Of a DNA stretch of 64,000 bases, positions 10,787 through 20,240 are shown piece after piece. The position numbers were made by a program, and so were the translations under genes. The notes beneath the pieces were generated by a model. That model made no database searches. It had not been told where the DNA came from and saw only the letters and a program-made list of their open reading frames with translations. The DNA is taken from assembly GCF_040869045.1 (NCBI RefSeq), contig NC_090319.1:305648998-305712997 (forward strand). Direction: 5' to 3'. Numbering within the stretch: the first letter of the stretch is position 1; every line of letters starts with the position of its first letter. The DNA is from Eurosta solidaginis. Lineage: Eukaryota > Arthropoda > Insecta > Diptera > Tephritidae.

Positions 10787-12185
10787 ATGGCAAAGTTCAG
10801 TGAATTGAAGATCCAGCAACTGAAAAAGGAGTTGGAGAACCGTGGATGAAATACAACCGGCAATAAGATCGAACTTCAAGCACGGCTACGAGAGGTAATG
10901 GAGTCGCAAGGAATTGATGTGGACGAGTTTGTCTTTTATCCTGATGGGGACGAAACAACAACAAAAATTGAAGAGAAAAACGAAACATCGCAGACGGTTA
11001 CCAGCACAGACTTGAACATGATATTGGCTGCAATATCTGCACAAACATCGACAGTAGCATCAATGTCGTCGCAATTTGTATCCCAACTGGAAGCGCAAGA
11101 GGCACGTATAACAGAAATGTCATCGCAAATATCCACAAACATGTCATCTCAGCTGGAATCGCAGGAGACACTCATAACATCCAAGATTGAAGCACAAGAA
11201 ACGCGTATGGCAGAAATGTCGACACAGATTACATCAAAGATGGAGACACAACTGAAAAAACAAGAGGCACGCATAACAGTACAACTCGAAGCGCAAGAGG
11301 CGCGTATATCATCAAAACTCGAAGCACGTATGGACGAGAAAATAACGCAGTTTGAGGAAAAAAATCGAAGCCGAGGTGGATGCTTTGAGAGGTCGTATAC
11401 AAGAGTTGCAATTAAACCGCTCAGCTGTTTCAGCAAGCAATACAAAGGTAAAAACACCATCCTTTGACGGTTCTGTTCCTTTCCAGGTCTTTAAGCTACA
11501 GTTTGAGAAGACCGCAGCAGTGAACAACTGGAATGCGGAAGATAAAGTTGCTGCACTGTTCATGGCATTGAAGGGGCCAGCAGCGGAAATTCTACAGACG
11601 ATTCCCGAAGGAGAGCGGAACAATTATGAAGCATTGATGGCTGCGGTAGAACGACTTTATGGAAGTGAGCATAGAAAACAGATATTCCAAATTGAGTTGC
11701 AAAACCGCTACCAAAAAGCAAATGAGACATTGCAGGAGTTTGCTTCAGATATTGAAAGATTGGCTCATCTTGCAAATGCGGACGCACCCGTGGAATACAC
11801 TGAAAGGGTAAAAATCCAGAGTTTCATAAATGGCATACGGGACGTGGAAACGAAGCGAGCTACATACGCAAACCCAAAGCTGACATTTGCTGAAACGGTA
11901 TCACATGCATTGACTCAGGAAACGGCCTCACTATTGAGTAAACCAGCATACAAAGCTCATCGTGTGGAAGTGGAAAGACCAGATTGTGTAGACACTATTT
12001 TGGAAGCACTGAAGGGATCACAACAGAAAAATGCCGGAGTTATTAAATGTTTCAAGTGCGGCAACCCAGGTCATATTGCACGACATTGCAGCAGCGGTCC
12101 CAATAGCTCCAACAATGTGGGTGGTCGTAAACGCAGAGCAGAAGGTGATGAGCAAATCTCCAAGACCACTCAATCGTTAAACTAA
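10787..12185 (+). pseudogene. gag: gag polyprotein, broken
   Basis: From ATG 10787 the frame begins MAKFSELKIQQLKKELENRG, which looks like a SAP-type DNA-binding helix pair. It meets TGA at 10847 and reopens (ATG 10898). Then comes a coiled-coil stretch with repeated QEARI/SSQ-type heptads (about 11040-11340). At an A7 run (11358-11364) the frame shifts. The second part carries the capsid-like region (FDGSVPFQVFKLQFEK onward) and a CX2CX4HX4C knuckle, CFKCGNPGHIARHC, at 12048-12089. It ends at TAA 12183-12185. Gag would form the particle and bind element RNA. Two lesions make this copy defective. Confidence 0.85.
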
Positions 12186-12222
12186 ATCGAGTCAGCCGCA
12201 AGGGGCGACAGCTGGCTCCCGC
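12176..12222 (+). promoter_or_regulatory. Candidate gag-pol -1 ribosomal frameshift signal
   Basis: The gag frame ends TCG TTA AAC TAA. The heptamer G TTA AAC (12176-12182) fits the X XXY YYZ slip rule loosely and is a known viral-type slippery site. A -1 slip enters the pol frame, which is open from here. Downstream, AGCC (12194) can pair with GGCT and GGGG with TCCC in interleaved order, allowing a small pseudoknot after an 11-nt spacer. The function is inference. Confidence 0.5.
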
Positions 12223-14863
12223 AATTGAATGCCCCATAATCTCTATCTCGCAGATTGGAAGAAGATCGAGCAATCTTACTGTTGGAGGACATGTGAACGG
12301 AAAGGAACGGTTACTGACTGTAGATACGGGTGCATCTCATTCCATCATTCGAGCGGATTTAGTCAACAAAAAGATAAGACCATTGCTTGGAGCAAGATTA
12401 CGTACAGCCACGGGAGAGGACACCCAGGTAATTGGAGAAGTAGAATGTGAAGTCGCAATTGGGAACGTCACGGTAGTACACAATTTTATAGTGGCAGAAA
12501 TTGTTGATGAAATCATAATTGGAGTGGACTTCTTAATCGACCAGGGCATCAAGATCGACATGCAAAGCAAGACGATGCGATATAAAAACATGGATGTACC
12601 ACTTAATTTCGGCTACGAGAGAGGCTACAGCAGTAAACGAGTGCTGATGGAAGAGAGTCAGCAAATACCACCAATATCCGAAGCAGTCATCTGGGCAAAG
12701 GTTGATGGAGATTGTGGGACAAACAAATTGTGGGTTGTCGAAGCAGCAAACAAATCAGCACTAAACATACTTGTAGGAAAAACCCTGGCTATGACAAAAC
12801 AAGATGGACGTATTCCGGTAAGAGTACTCAATGAGTTCAAGTCACCACTCAAACTGACTAAAGGAGCTATTTTGGGAAGATGCCAAGAGGCTGAAGTAGT
12901 TATTAACTGTGAACAGCTCCAGGAACACGTTTCAGCTAGTAATACTGATCTTTCAAATGACATCACGGCGTGGATGCAGGGGTTAGAGGAAGCATATCAG
13001 AGTAAAGCAAAACAACTGCTCCTAAAGTACGCGAACATATTTGACCAGGATGATTCTAAACCAGGCCGCACCAACGTTGTGAAACATCAAATTGACACTG
13101 GAGATCCGAGGCCGATCCGTCAAGCTCCACGTAGTGTTCCACTGGCGAAGCGGGAAGTTGTGAGTCAAATCATTCAAGAAATGAGCGACAGCGGCGTCAT
13201 CGAACCATCAGCTAGTCCATGGAGCTCACCGGTAGTACTTGTAAAAAAGAAGGATGGAAAAATGAGGTTTTGCGTGGACTACCGGAAGTTGAATGACGTA
13301 ACGAAAAAGGATAGCTACCCATTGCCAAGAATTGACGACACTCTGGACTCGCTATCTGGTACGAAATGGTTTTCCACGCTGGACTTGAAAAGCGGCTACT
13401 GGCAAGTGGAGGTGAAGGAGGAAGATAAAGAGAAAACAGCCTTCAGTGTCGGTGATGGTCTTTGGCAATTTACAGTGATGCCTTTTGGACTTTGTAATGC
13501 ACCAGCTACTTTTGAGAGACTCATGGACCAGGTACTGAAAGGACTACATTGGAAAACATGCTTGGTGTACCTGGACGACATCATCGTATTGGGCAAGAAC
13601 TTTGATGAACATCTTAAGAACTTGGAAGAAGTTTTCCAGAGAATAGCTGGCGCTGGTCTGAAGTTAAGTCCCAAAAAGTGTGCGCTGTTTAAAAAGGAAG
13701 TCAATTATTTTGGTCACAAGGTAACGACAGAGGGCATCTGCACTGCGAACGAAAAAATAGAGGCTGTAAAGGATTGGCCAAGACCACAGAACCTACATGA
13801 ATTGAGAAGTTTTCTTGGGCTGTGCACATATTACCGCCGATTTGTACCAAATTTTTCCAGCGTAGCCCATAGCCTCCATGAGCTTACAAGAAAAAACAAA
13901 GCGTTTGAATGGAAGAAGGAGCAAGAAGTGGCTTTCCAAACATTGAAGGAGCGTTTGTGCACTGCCCCAATGTTAGCATATCCGATTCCAGGAGCAACAT
14001 TTATTCTAGATACAGATGCGAGTGGATATGCTATAGGAGGCGTTTTATCACAACTGGTCGATGAACAGGAGAAGGTAGTTGCATATTACAGCCGTTCGAT
14101 TGGAAAACCAGAGAGGAACTACTGTGTTACGCGGAGAGAGCTGTTGGCATTGGTAGAGTGCATTAAACATTTTCACAAATACCTCTACGGCCAGCGATTC
14201 CGTGTCAGGACAGATCACGCAGCGTTGAAATGGCTTCTGCAGTTCCGTAATCCGGAAGGACAATTGGCACGGTGGATCGAGCGACTACAAAGCTACGACT
14301 TTTCCATTGAGCATCGAAAAGGTAGTACCCATGGAAATGCTGATGCAATGTCACGAAGACCATGTAGTCTGGAATGCAAGCACTGCTCAAAGGCCGAGGC
14401 TAAAGAAGACATTATAGATGTCCTAATGACTATAACGTGTACGGATGAATGGGACAAGGAACAACTAAGAAAGTGTCAGCTAGGAGATACAGATTTGTCA
14501 CATGTTATGCAAGGGCTCGAACGAAACGAAAGACCAAGCAGAGAGGAGATGTCAGCAGAGAGTCCCATTGCGAAGTCATATTGGGCACAGTGGAACAGTT
14601 TAGAATTGATATCCGGTTGCTTGCATCGAGTACGGGAGAGTGAGGATGGTCAATTCAAGAAGAAACTGATAGTTGTTCCCAGAAAGAGGATTCCTGACGT
14701 GCTCAGCGAACTGCACAATGGTCCAAGTGGAGGTCATCTTGGAATCACGAAGACACTCGAGAAAATTAAGCAGAGATTCTATTGGGTTGGTTGCGGTCAG
14801 TCGGTCACCGAGTGGATTGCCAATTGTGAGGTATGCAACAGAGCGAAAGGGCCCAAAACCTGA
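12183..14863 (+). pseudogene. pol: pol: protease, reverse transcriptase, RNase H, integrase zinc domain
   Basis: The frame lies -1 relative to gag; its first ATG is internal, so it needs frameshifting. Domains in order: aspartic protease with VDTGASHS (Asp at 12323); RT with FCVDYRKLN, TLDLKSGYWQ and YLDD at 13568-13579; RNase H with FILDTDASGYAIGG near 14005 and DHAALKWL; integrase N-terminal HHCC zinc module (HNGPSGGH near 14713 and CEVCNRAKG near 14830). The frame ends at TGA 14861, just before the integrase core, which continues at 14864-15573. Apart from this stop it is well preserved. Confidence 0.93.
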
Positions 14864-15770
14864 AGTCATGGCCAGATGAAGCAGTATATTTCAGGTGCAC
14901 CATTTGAAAGGATCGCCATGTCGCAGGTCCATTTCCTACTAGCAACCGCGGAAACAAATACGTACTGGTGGTTATGGATTATTTCAGTAAATGGCCAGAG
15001 GTATACCCAATCCCAAACCAAGAAGCAGAAACAGTAGCAGAAGTGGTTAAAAACGAATGGGTTGCAAGGTATGGTGTAACAATGGAGTTACATTCTGACC
15101 AAGGCAGGAATTTTGAATCAGCTGTGTTTCAAGAAATGTGCAAGAAGTTGGGCATTCGAAAAACACGGACAACTGCATTGCATCCTCAGTCCGATGGTAT
15201 GGTGGAACGTTTCAATAGAACATTGGAGGAGCATTTAAGGAAAGTAGTAGACAAGTACCATAAGGACTGGGATACACACATATCATTATTCTTGATGGCC
15301 TACCGATCGGCAGTACATGACACAACGGGCCAAACTCCCGCAAAGGTAATTTTTGGCAATGACCTTCGACTGCCAGCTGATTTGAAGTATGGGATAGATG
15401 CCGATGCGGAGAGGAATGTCAAGAAATCCACTGGTGTCTTGGAAGAAGAGCTGAGAGAGATACACGATCTGGTAAGGCAACGAGCAAAGATTATGAGTGA
15501 CAAGATGAAAGCGAGGTACGATAAAGCAATTAATTCGGAAGGGTTTCAGGAAGGAGATTTGGTGCTGCTATAAACCCACAACGAAAAAAAGGTTTGTCCC
15601 CGAAATTGCAGTGTAACTGGGAAGGCCCATACAAAGTTGTAAAACGATCAACGATGTAGTGTACCGCATACAAACCACTACCAAACTACGAACCACAATG
15701 AAAGTGGTTCATTTGGAGAGATTAGCAGCGTTTAGATCGAGAGATTTGTCTGATCGGGACGATCAGACTT
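14864..15770 (+). pseudogene. pol: pol continuation: integrase core and GPY/F module
   Basis: After the TGA and a small indel near 14920 the core reads VMDYFSKWPE (first Asp), HSDQGRNFES (second Asp) and DGMVERFNR (Glu), completing the D,D,E triad of retroviral-type integrases. The open frame ends at 15573. A shifted tail reads WEGPYKVV (GPY/F module) and runs to TAG just before the polypurine tract. Integrase would insert the cDNA. The breaks are few, implying a fairly young insertion. Confidence 0.85.
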
Positions 15771-15783
15771 AGGTGGAGGGCAG
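15771..15783 (+). other. Polypurine tract
   Basis: AGGTGGAGGGCAG directly abuts the 3' LTR, in the standard position of the plus-strand primer. Confidence 0.7.
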
Positions 15784-16506
15784 TGTCACGGATATTAGCA
15801 TCACTAAGCTATACCATCACTAGGGCGATGCTAAGCGATATTTACGTCAATAATCAAATCATGTATACACATATATAAGGCAGCCGAGAGATGTCACACA
15901 CAGATGCATTTACTTATACGCCTATGGGTGCGCGAGAGACTGTAAACTACAAACATTCACATCAATAATTCAATCTTTATGTATCTACATAAACGAATAA
16001 ATAATTGCGTCTACACATATGTACCATGTACGAATACGAGCAGCGGAGAGTCAATGCGCAAACACATGCATATATCTGAGAATTTTAGAGCTACTGGACT
16101 AGTAGATTCTGGAAGCGCCTAAAAGATGTATAAAATTGTGCAATTTTAGTTATAGCTGAGAAGTTTGAGAGCTCATGAACAATGCTAGTAGATTCTAGAA
16201 AAAGGCGAACGAGGAAACCAAAGAGTATAAAAGGCGACAGATGTAGAGGCGCTGTAATTCAGTTTGAGTTGAGCTCAATCAGTTTGATTAAGCACGCGAT
16301 CTGGCGGCCAATAGTAGAGTTTCATTTGAGTTATCAGTCAGTTTGGTTATTAAGCCAGCGAGTAGCAAAGTATAAGTGTTATTGTGAAATACTTTAATAA
16401 AGGCCATTTTTCCATTATTCAATATTGGAGTTATTTATTCAACAGTTTAGTGATTCGAACTTAGCAGAGGATTGCAAATAAGGGGATTTGCAGAAAATTC
16501 GTTACA
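15784..16506 (+). repeat. 3' LTR
   Basis: 723 bp, TGTCACGG to CGTTACA. Contains TATAAAA near 16228 and AATAAA near 16395 (CTTTAATAAAGGCC). It is followed by the ATAT target duplication. Confidence 0.95.
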
Positions 16507-16697
16507 ATATGTATGCGTTTGTATGTACATATGTATGTATGTAGACATATAAGTTGATCAACAAATTTGAGAATAGTCTAAATTTGAAAAACAGAGGAGC
16601 TATACAGTTGGTTACATCATAAAACAAAATTGCAAACAATGCATGAAATCATTGGTAAGCGGCTGTCAAGCAACATTAAGCTTGCGAAAATGAAAAT

Positions 16698-17171
16698 TGT
16701 GGCGAATTTTAGCATCACTATGTTATTAGTAAATAAAGGCACAACGATAATAAAGCAAGCTGCTACTCTTGTGTACATCATTTACACATATACATACAAG
16801 GCAACGAAGAGATAATTCACACACAGATGTAGTCATCAGCCGAAGTTGTTACTCACACAAACACACGCATATATGTAGCTCATTTACCAAGCAGGAGATA
16901 CAGCAGTTCTAGAAGGCGAAACGTCTAGACTTTAGTAGAAATATGCGAATGAAGCAACGGAGAGTATAACAGCAGCGGAAGCTCAGTAGTCAATAATCAG
17001 TTTTGATTTAAAGCACGCTATTGGTTGTGAAGTATAAGTGTTATTACTCTCAAAGTAGTCTAATAAAGACCGTTTGCAATACGGAATATTGGAGTGATTT
17101 ATTCAACGGTTTAGCGATTCGAACGTTAGCAGAAGGTTTGGAATAAGCGGAATACCCCAAAATTCGTTACA
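16698..17171 (+). mobile_element. Solo LTR of a related gypsy family
   Basis: TGTGGCGAATTTTAGCATCAC to AAAATTCGTTACA. The order of landmarks matches the 10028 LTR: CTAGACTTT region, GAGTATAA, CAGTTTTGATTTAAAGCACGC, CTAATAAAGACC, ATTTATTCAACGGTTTAGCGATTCGAAC. Right flank ATAT and left flank AAAT suggest a mutated 4-bp duplication. No internal region remains, so it probably arose by LTR-LTR recombination. Confidence 0.85.
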
Positions 17172-17216
17172 ATATAAAACGAAAGAAATCCATGAAAGAT
17201 GAAACAAAAAAAAATA

Positions 17217-17310
17217 TTGTTGTTGTAGCGATAAGGACACTCCCAGAAGGTTTTGGGGAGTGGTATCTATGTTGATGGTTCTTTGCCGATGCAGATCTGG
17301 GACGTACCGG
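17217..17310 (-). mobile_element. SINE1 3' fragment
   Basis: Contains the tail TTGTTGTTGTAGCGATAAGG and about 80 bp of 3' body (TTTTGGGGAGTGGTATC, TTGATGGTTCTTTGCC). It is truncated where a Jockey-type LINE fragment begins. Confidence 0.75.
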
Positions 17311-17560
17311 TCGTTGTTGTTGTAGCAGTAGGTAAGAGGTTAACCTGTTACAGTATCCAGATCGAAGTTGAGGTAGAGTGACGCGCGTTTCCCTAAGGAG
17401 AGTACATTCGTCTTTTGCAAGTTCTGGGTATTTTTCTTTAAGAACTGGATTCGCCGGGCAAGCCGATAACAAGCACCAGTTAGGTTCTGGTCGTTCTCTA
17501 ACATAAATTTTTGTTGAGTAGGCATCATTCTCAAAACACGACTCTACATCCAAAAAAACT
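17311..17560 (-). pseudogene. Jockey-type LINE, C-terminal fragment
   Basis: The minus-strand frame reads CPANPVLKEKYPELAKDE, then TRVTLPQLRSGYCNRLTSYL. The same block occurs in the plus-strand LINE at 47360-47505 (CPANPVLKEKFPELAEEE, SLAKLRSGYCNRLNS). It is the region after the RT in this Jockey-like family. It is 5'-truncated and non-functional. Confidence 0.75.
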
Positions 17561-17736
17561 AATATTTTCTTTGCTCTGCAATAACCTCGATCAAGATTTT
17601 TTTTTTACAAAAATAATTTGCATTCGAATAGCAATACCTTTATCTGACTTTTTAACTAAATTAAGTTGAGCTTAGAATAAAAAATTGGTCTCAAAATACA
17701 ACGGGATCTTTTATCATCTATTGGGGTACTTCATAT

Positions 17737-18192
17737 TGTGGCGAATGTTGACATCACTAGGCTGTTAGTAAATAATCAACAACAACAAATACAGTAAGGA
17801 GCCAAACTTATGTACATGCGCACATGACCAGCAGCTCGAAGAGAAAAGAGATATCTCACACACACTCCCATGTAGTCATCGCCGAAGTAGTTACTCACAC
17901 ATTCACACGCATATGACTATGAGAAACGCATAAACTACAACTGCTAACCAAGCAGGAGATTCTAGAAGGTGAAACGTCTAGACCTTTGGAGAAATATCCT
18001 GACGAGGCAACAGAGAGTATAAAACCAGCGCAAGCTGAGGAATGACGAATCAGTTTGATTTAAACACGCTATCAGTTTGCGAAGTGAAGTATAATCGTAA
18101 AGTATAATTGTACTACTCCCAAAGTAGTCTAATAAAGTCCATTTTGCAATACAGAATATTGGAGTGAGTGGAATTTCCCACAATTCGTTGCA
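17737..18192 (+). mobile_element. Solo LTR with ATAT target duplication
   Basis: TGTGGCGAATGTTGACATCAC to CAATTCGTTGCA, 456 bp, flanked by ATAT at 17733-17736 and 18193-18196. Contains GAGTATAAAACCAGC (TATA) and CTAATAAAGTCC (poly(A) signal). It is closest to the 16698 solo LTR. Confidence 0.88.
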
Positions 18193-18327
18193 ATATTATT
18201 AATAATTGTATCGTATTATGTTTCTTGAGTTTTTCAATTTCAAGTAATTACCTATCTGTGTACTTTAGATATATGTTGTATGTATAAAAATAATCAAACA
18301 AATAAATAAATTCGTGTACTTGTGTGA

Positions 18328-18650
18328 TGGTAGAGTGCTCTGCCTACCACACCGAAGATCGTGGGTTCAACTCCCGGGCAAAGCAACATTAAAAATTTAG
18401 AAACATATTTTTTAAGCTGGGTCGCCCCCCGGCAGTGATTTGTCAAACACTCCGAGTGTTATTCTGGCATGAAAACCTTCTTAGTCAAAATTCATCTGCT
18501 TTGCAGACGGAGCTTGCCTAAAACATCTACATTTGTAGGTCCCGTCTTGCCAATTTATAAGAAAATTTAAAAGATGCACGACCTAAATTGGAAGAAAAGC
18601 TCGGCGTTAATCTCTTCGGAATTATTTCGCACCTCGTATTTATTTTATTT
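18328..18650 (+). mobile_element. SINE2 copy (tRNA-Gly-derived), diverged
   Basis: The head TGATGGTAGAGTGCTCTGCC and GGGTTCAACTCCCGGGCAAA carry the A- and B-box-like parts of a tRNA-Gly(GCC)-like sequence. They are followed by the shared SINE2 body (AGCTGGGTCGCCCCCCGGCAG, GTAGGTCCCGTC, AAGCTCGGCGTTAATCTCTT). It is more diverged than the copies at 33024 and 63544. Confidence 0.8.
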
Positions 18651-18699
18651 TTTAACGCAGCAGCCAGCACGTGCTCACATGCAGTGCTTTTTTTCAATT

Positions 18700-20240
18700 C
18701 TCTAAAAGAGAGAGAAGGGCACTGTTGTGAAACGGCTTTAAATTACGTAATATCGAGTTGGAAAGAAGAACTAAATCAAAAGAAAAGTATACTTGCGGTT
18801 TTATCGACTTAAAGAGAGTATTTGAAACTATAGACAGAAATATAATAATTAAATTTTATGTTGTTATGCTGGCTTGAGGTCAGCTTTTTCACAATAAAAC
18901 GAAAAGTTGTTTTTTTTTATACCAATATATTTCGGTTACTCTACGGTAACCTTCTTCAGGGTTGAAACTAATAACAAACATAAAAACCAATTAACAATTA
19001 AATTCAAACATATAACATACAAAACAGATCCTACAAAGTAGGTACATACATTTTATTTCACGGCTTCCCTGTGTGGCGTGGAGTTTGATACTGATTACTT
19101 GTTAACAGGTGTTTGTAAATATGCGCGCAAAAAAAAAACTTTTCGTTTTATTGTGAAAAACCTGACCTCGAGCCAGCATAACAACATAAAATTAGAAATT
19201 TAAAGGTCGCTAAATCTCAAGTATAATAATTAAAAAATTAGAAAAAAATGGAATTAGGGGCAAATAGCTGCAGTGGTTTCAGAGCTTTTTAGATAGCCGA
19301 AGACAAAAAACAGCCATTGAGTCGGTAGTCTCGGAAGAGGTATTGACAGGAATTGGATTGCCACAAGGATCAGTTTTGGCACCAGTCCTATTTGACATAT
19401 ATATAAATGATATATCTTCGGCGCTAAAACATAGTAAAATAAGGCTGTTTGCGGATGACGCATTGCTCGAAGTAGTGAAATGGATATCATGTTAGCTAGG
19501 AACAAAATGCAGGAAGACTTGAACTCCCTATACAGGTGGCTTTGTAACAATAAGCTTAAACTTAATGTTAATAAAACCCATTTTATGGTCATATCCAGAG
19601 CAATGAACAAGGAATCTTGTCATATCGATCTAAAAATAATGAACCCAAACATTAACGAAATTAAAACTTTCAAGTATTTAGGGTTTCAGATTGATAACAA
19701 ATTAAAATTTAATAATCATATGGATTATATAGTTGCCAAAATAGGCAAGAAAATTGGTTTTTGGAAGAGATCATGCAAATTTATCAGTAGAAAATACAAA
19801 GTGAAAGTGTATAAATCCATCATAGAGCCGCATTTCATATATTGTCCCACAAATTTCCAATGAAACTCAGGTACATAAGCTACAAGTTATGCAAAATAAA
19901 AGCTATGCGATTTATATTAAACATGAGGTATGATACTCCCATGATGGAAGCACTAAACTGGTTGGGGATAAAACAGCTTATATTCTACCACAGTATGAAA
20001 TTTTTTAATATCAAGCACGGTAAATTACCAACATACCTCAGCGAAAAGCTTATATATGTAAATGATGCACATTCATACGTAATCACAGAAAACAATAATT
20101 TTAGATTACCTATTTTCAAAACAGAAGTGGGCAAGCAAAATATATTTTATAAGGGCCTTAAATATTTCAATGAACTTCCTAATCACATAAAAAGTAGTGA
20201 TAACTTCAATACTTTTAAAAAAGTAAAACCCTTCCAATAA
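18700..20240 (+). pseudogene. LINE reverse transcriptase, 5'-truncated and broken
   Basis: Before the insertion at 18854 the frame reads ETALNYVISSWKEELNQ and LKRVFETIDRNIII. After it come KKLEKNGIRG, the GLPQGSVLAPVLFDIYIND block and RLFADDALL (FADD active site) near 19340-19470. A shift follows, then frames at 19480-19863 (NNKLKLNVNKTHFM, KYLGFQID) and 19842-20240. The clade is uncertain; the 3' UTR ends in TAA/TTAAA runs near 22200, as in I-like LINEs. It is dead. Confidence 0.8.
18854..19221 (-). mobile_element. Inverted-repeat insertion with hammerhead-like motif and 13-bp target duplication
   Basis: The 13-bp direct repeat TATAATAATTAAA at 18841-18853 and 19222-19234 flanks it, and LINE coding reads through if one copy is removed. 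Long inverted ends start TTTATGTTGTTATGCTGGCT and continue through AATAAAACGAAAAGT. On the minus strand, 18959-18930 reads CTGAAGA, A, a 6-bp stem with a CGTAGA loop, then GAAA: a hammerhead-like core resembling those in Penelope-like elements. It has no coding capacity. The Penelope link is inference. Confidence 0.6.

Larger units (their letters stand above)
10028..16506 (+). mobile_element. Ty3/gypsy-type LTR retrotransposon, nearly complete
   Basis: LTRs start TGTCACGG and end CGTTACA. The 4-bp target duplication ATAT (10024-10027 and 16507-16510) flanks them. The order LTR, tRNA primer site, gag with zinc knuckle, protease, RT, RNase H, integrase, polypurine tract, LTR is that of Ty3/gypsy elements. 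There is no env frame: only about 210 bp separate the integrase stop from the 3' LTR. Point stops and small indels in gag and at the integrase make this copy non-autonomous. The clade within Ty3/gypsy is not resolved. Confidence 0.95.
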
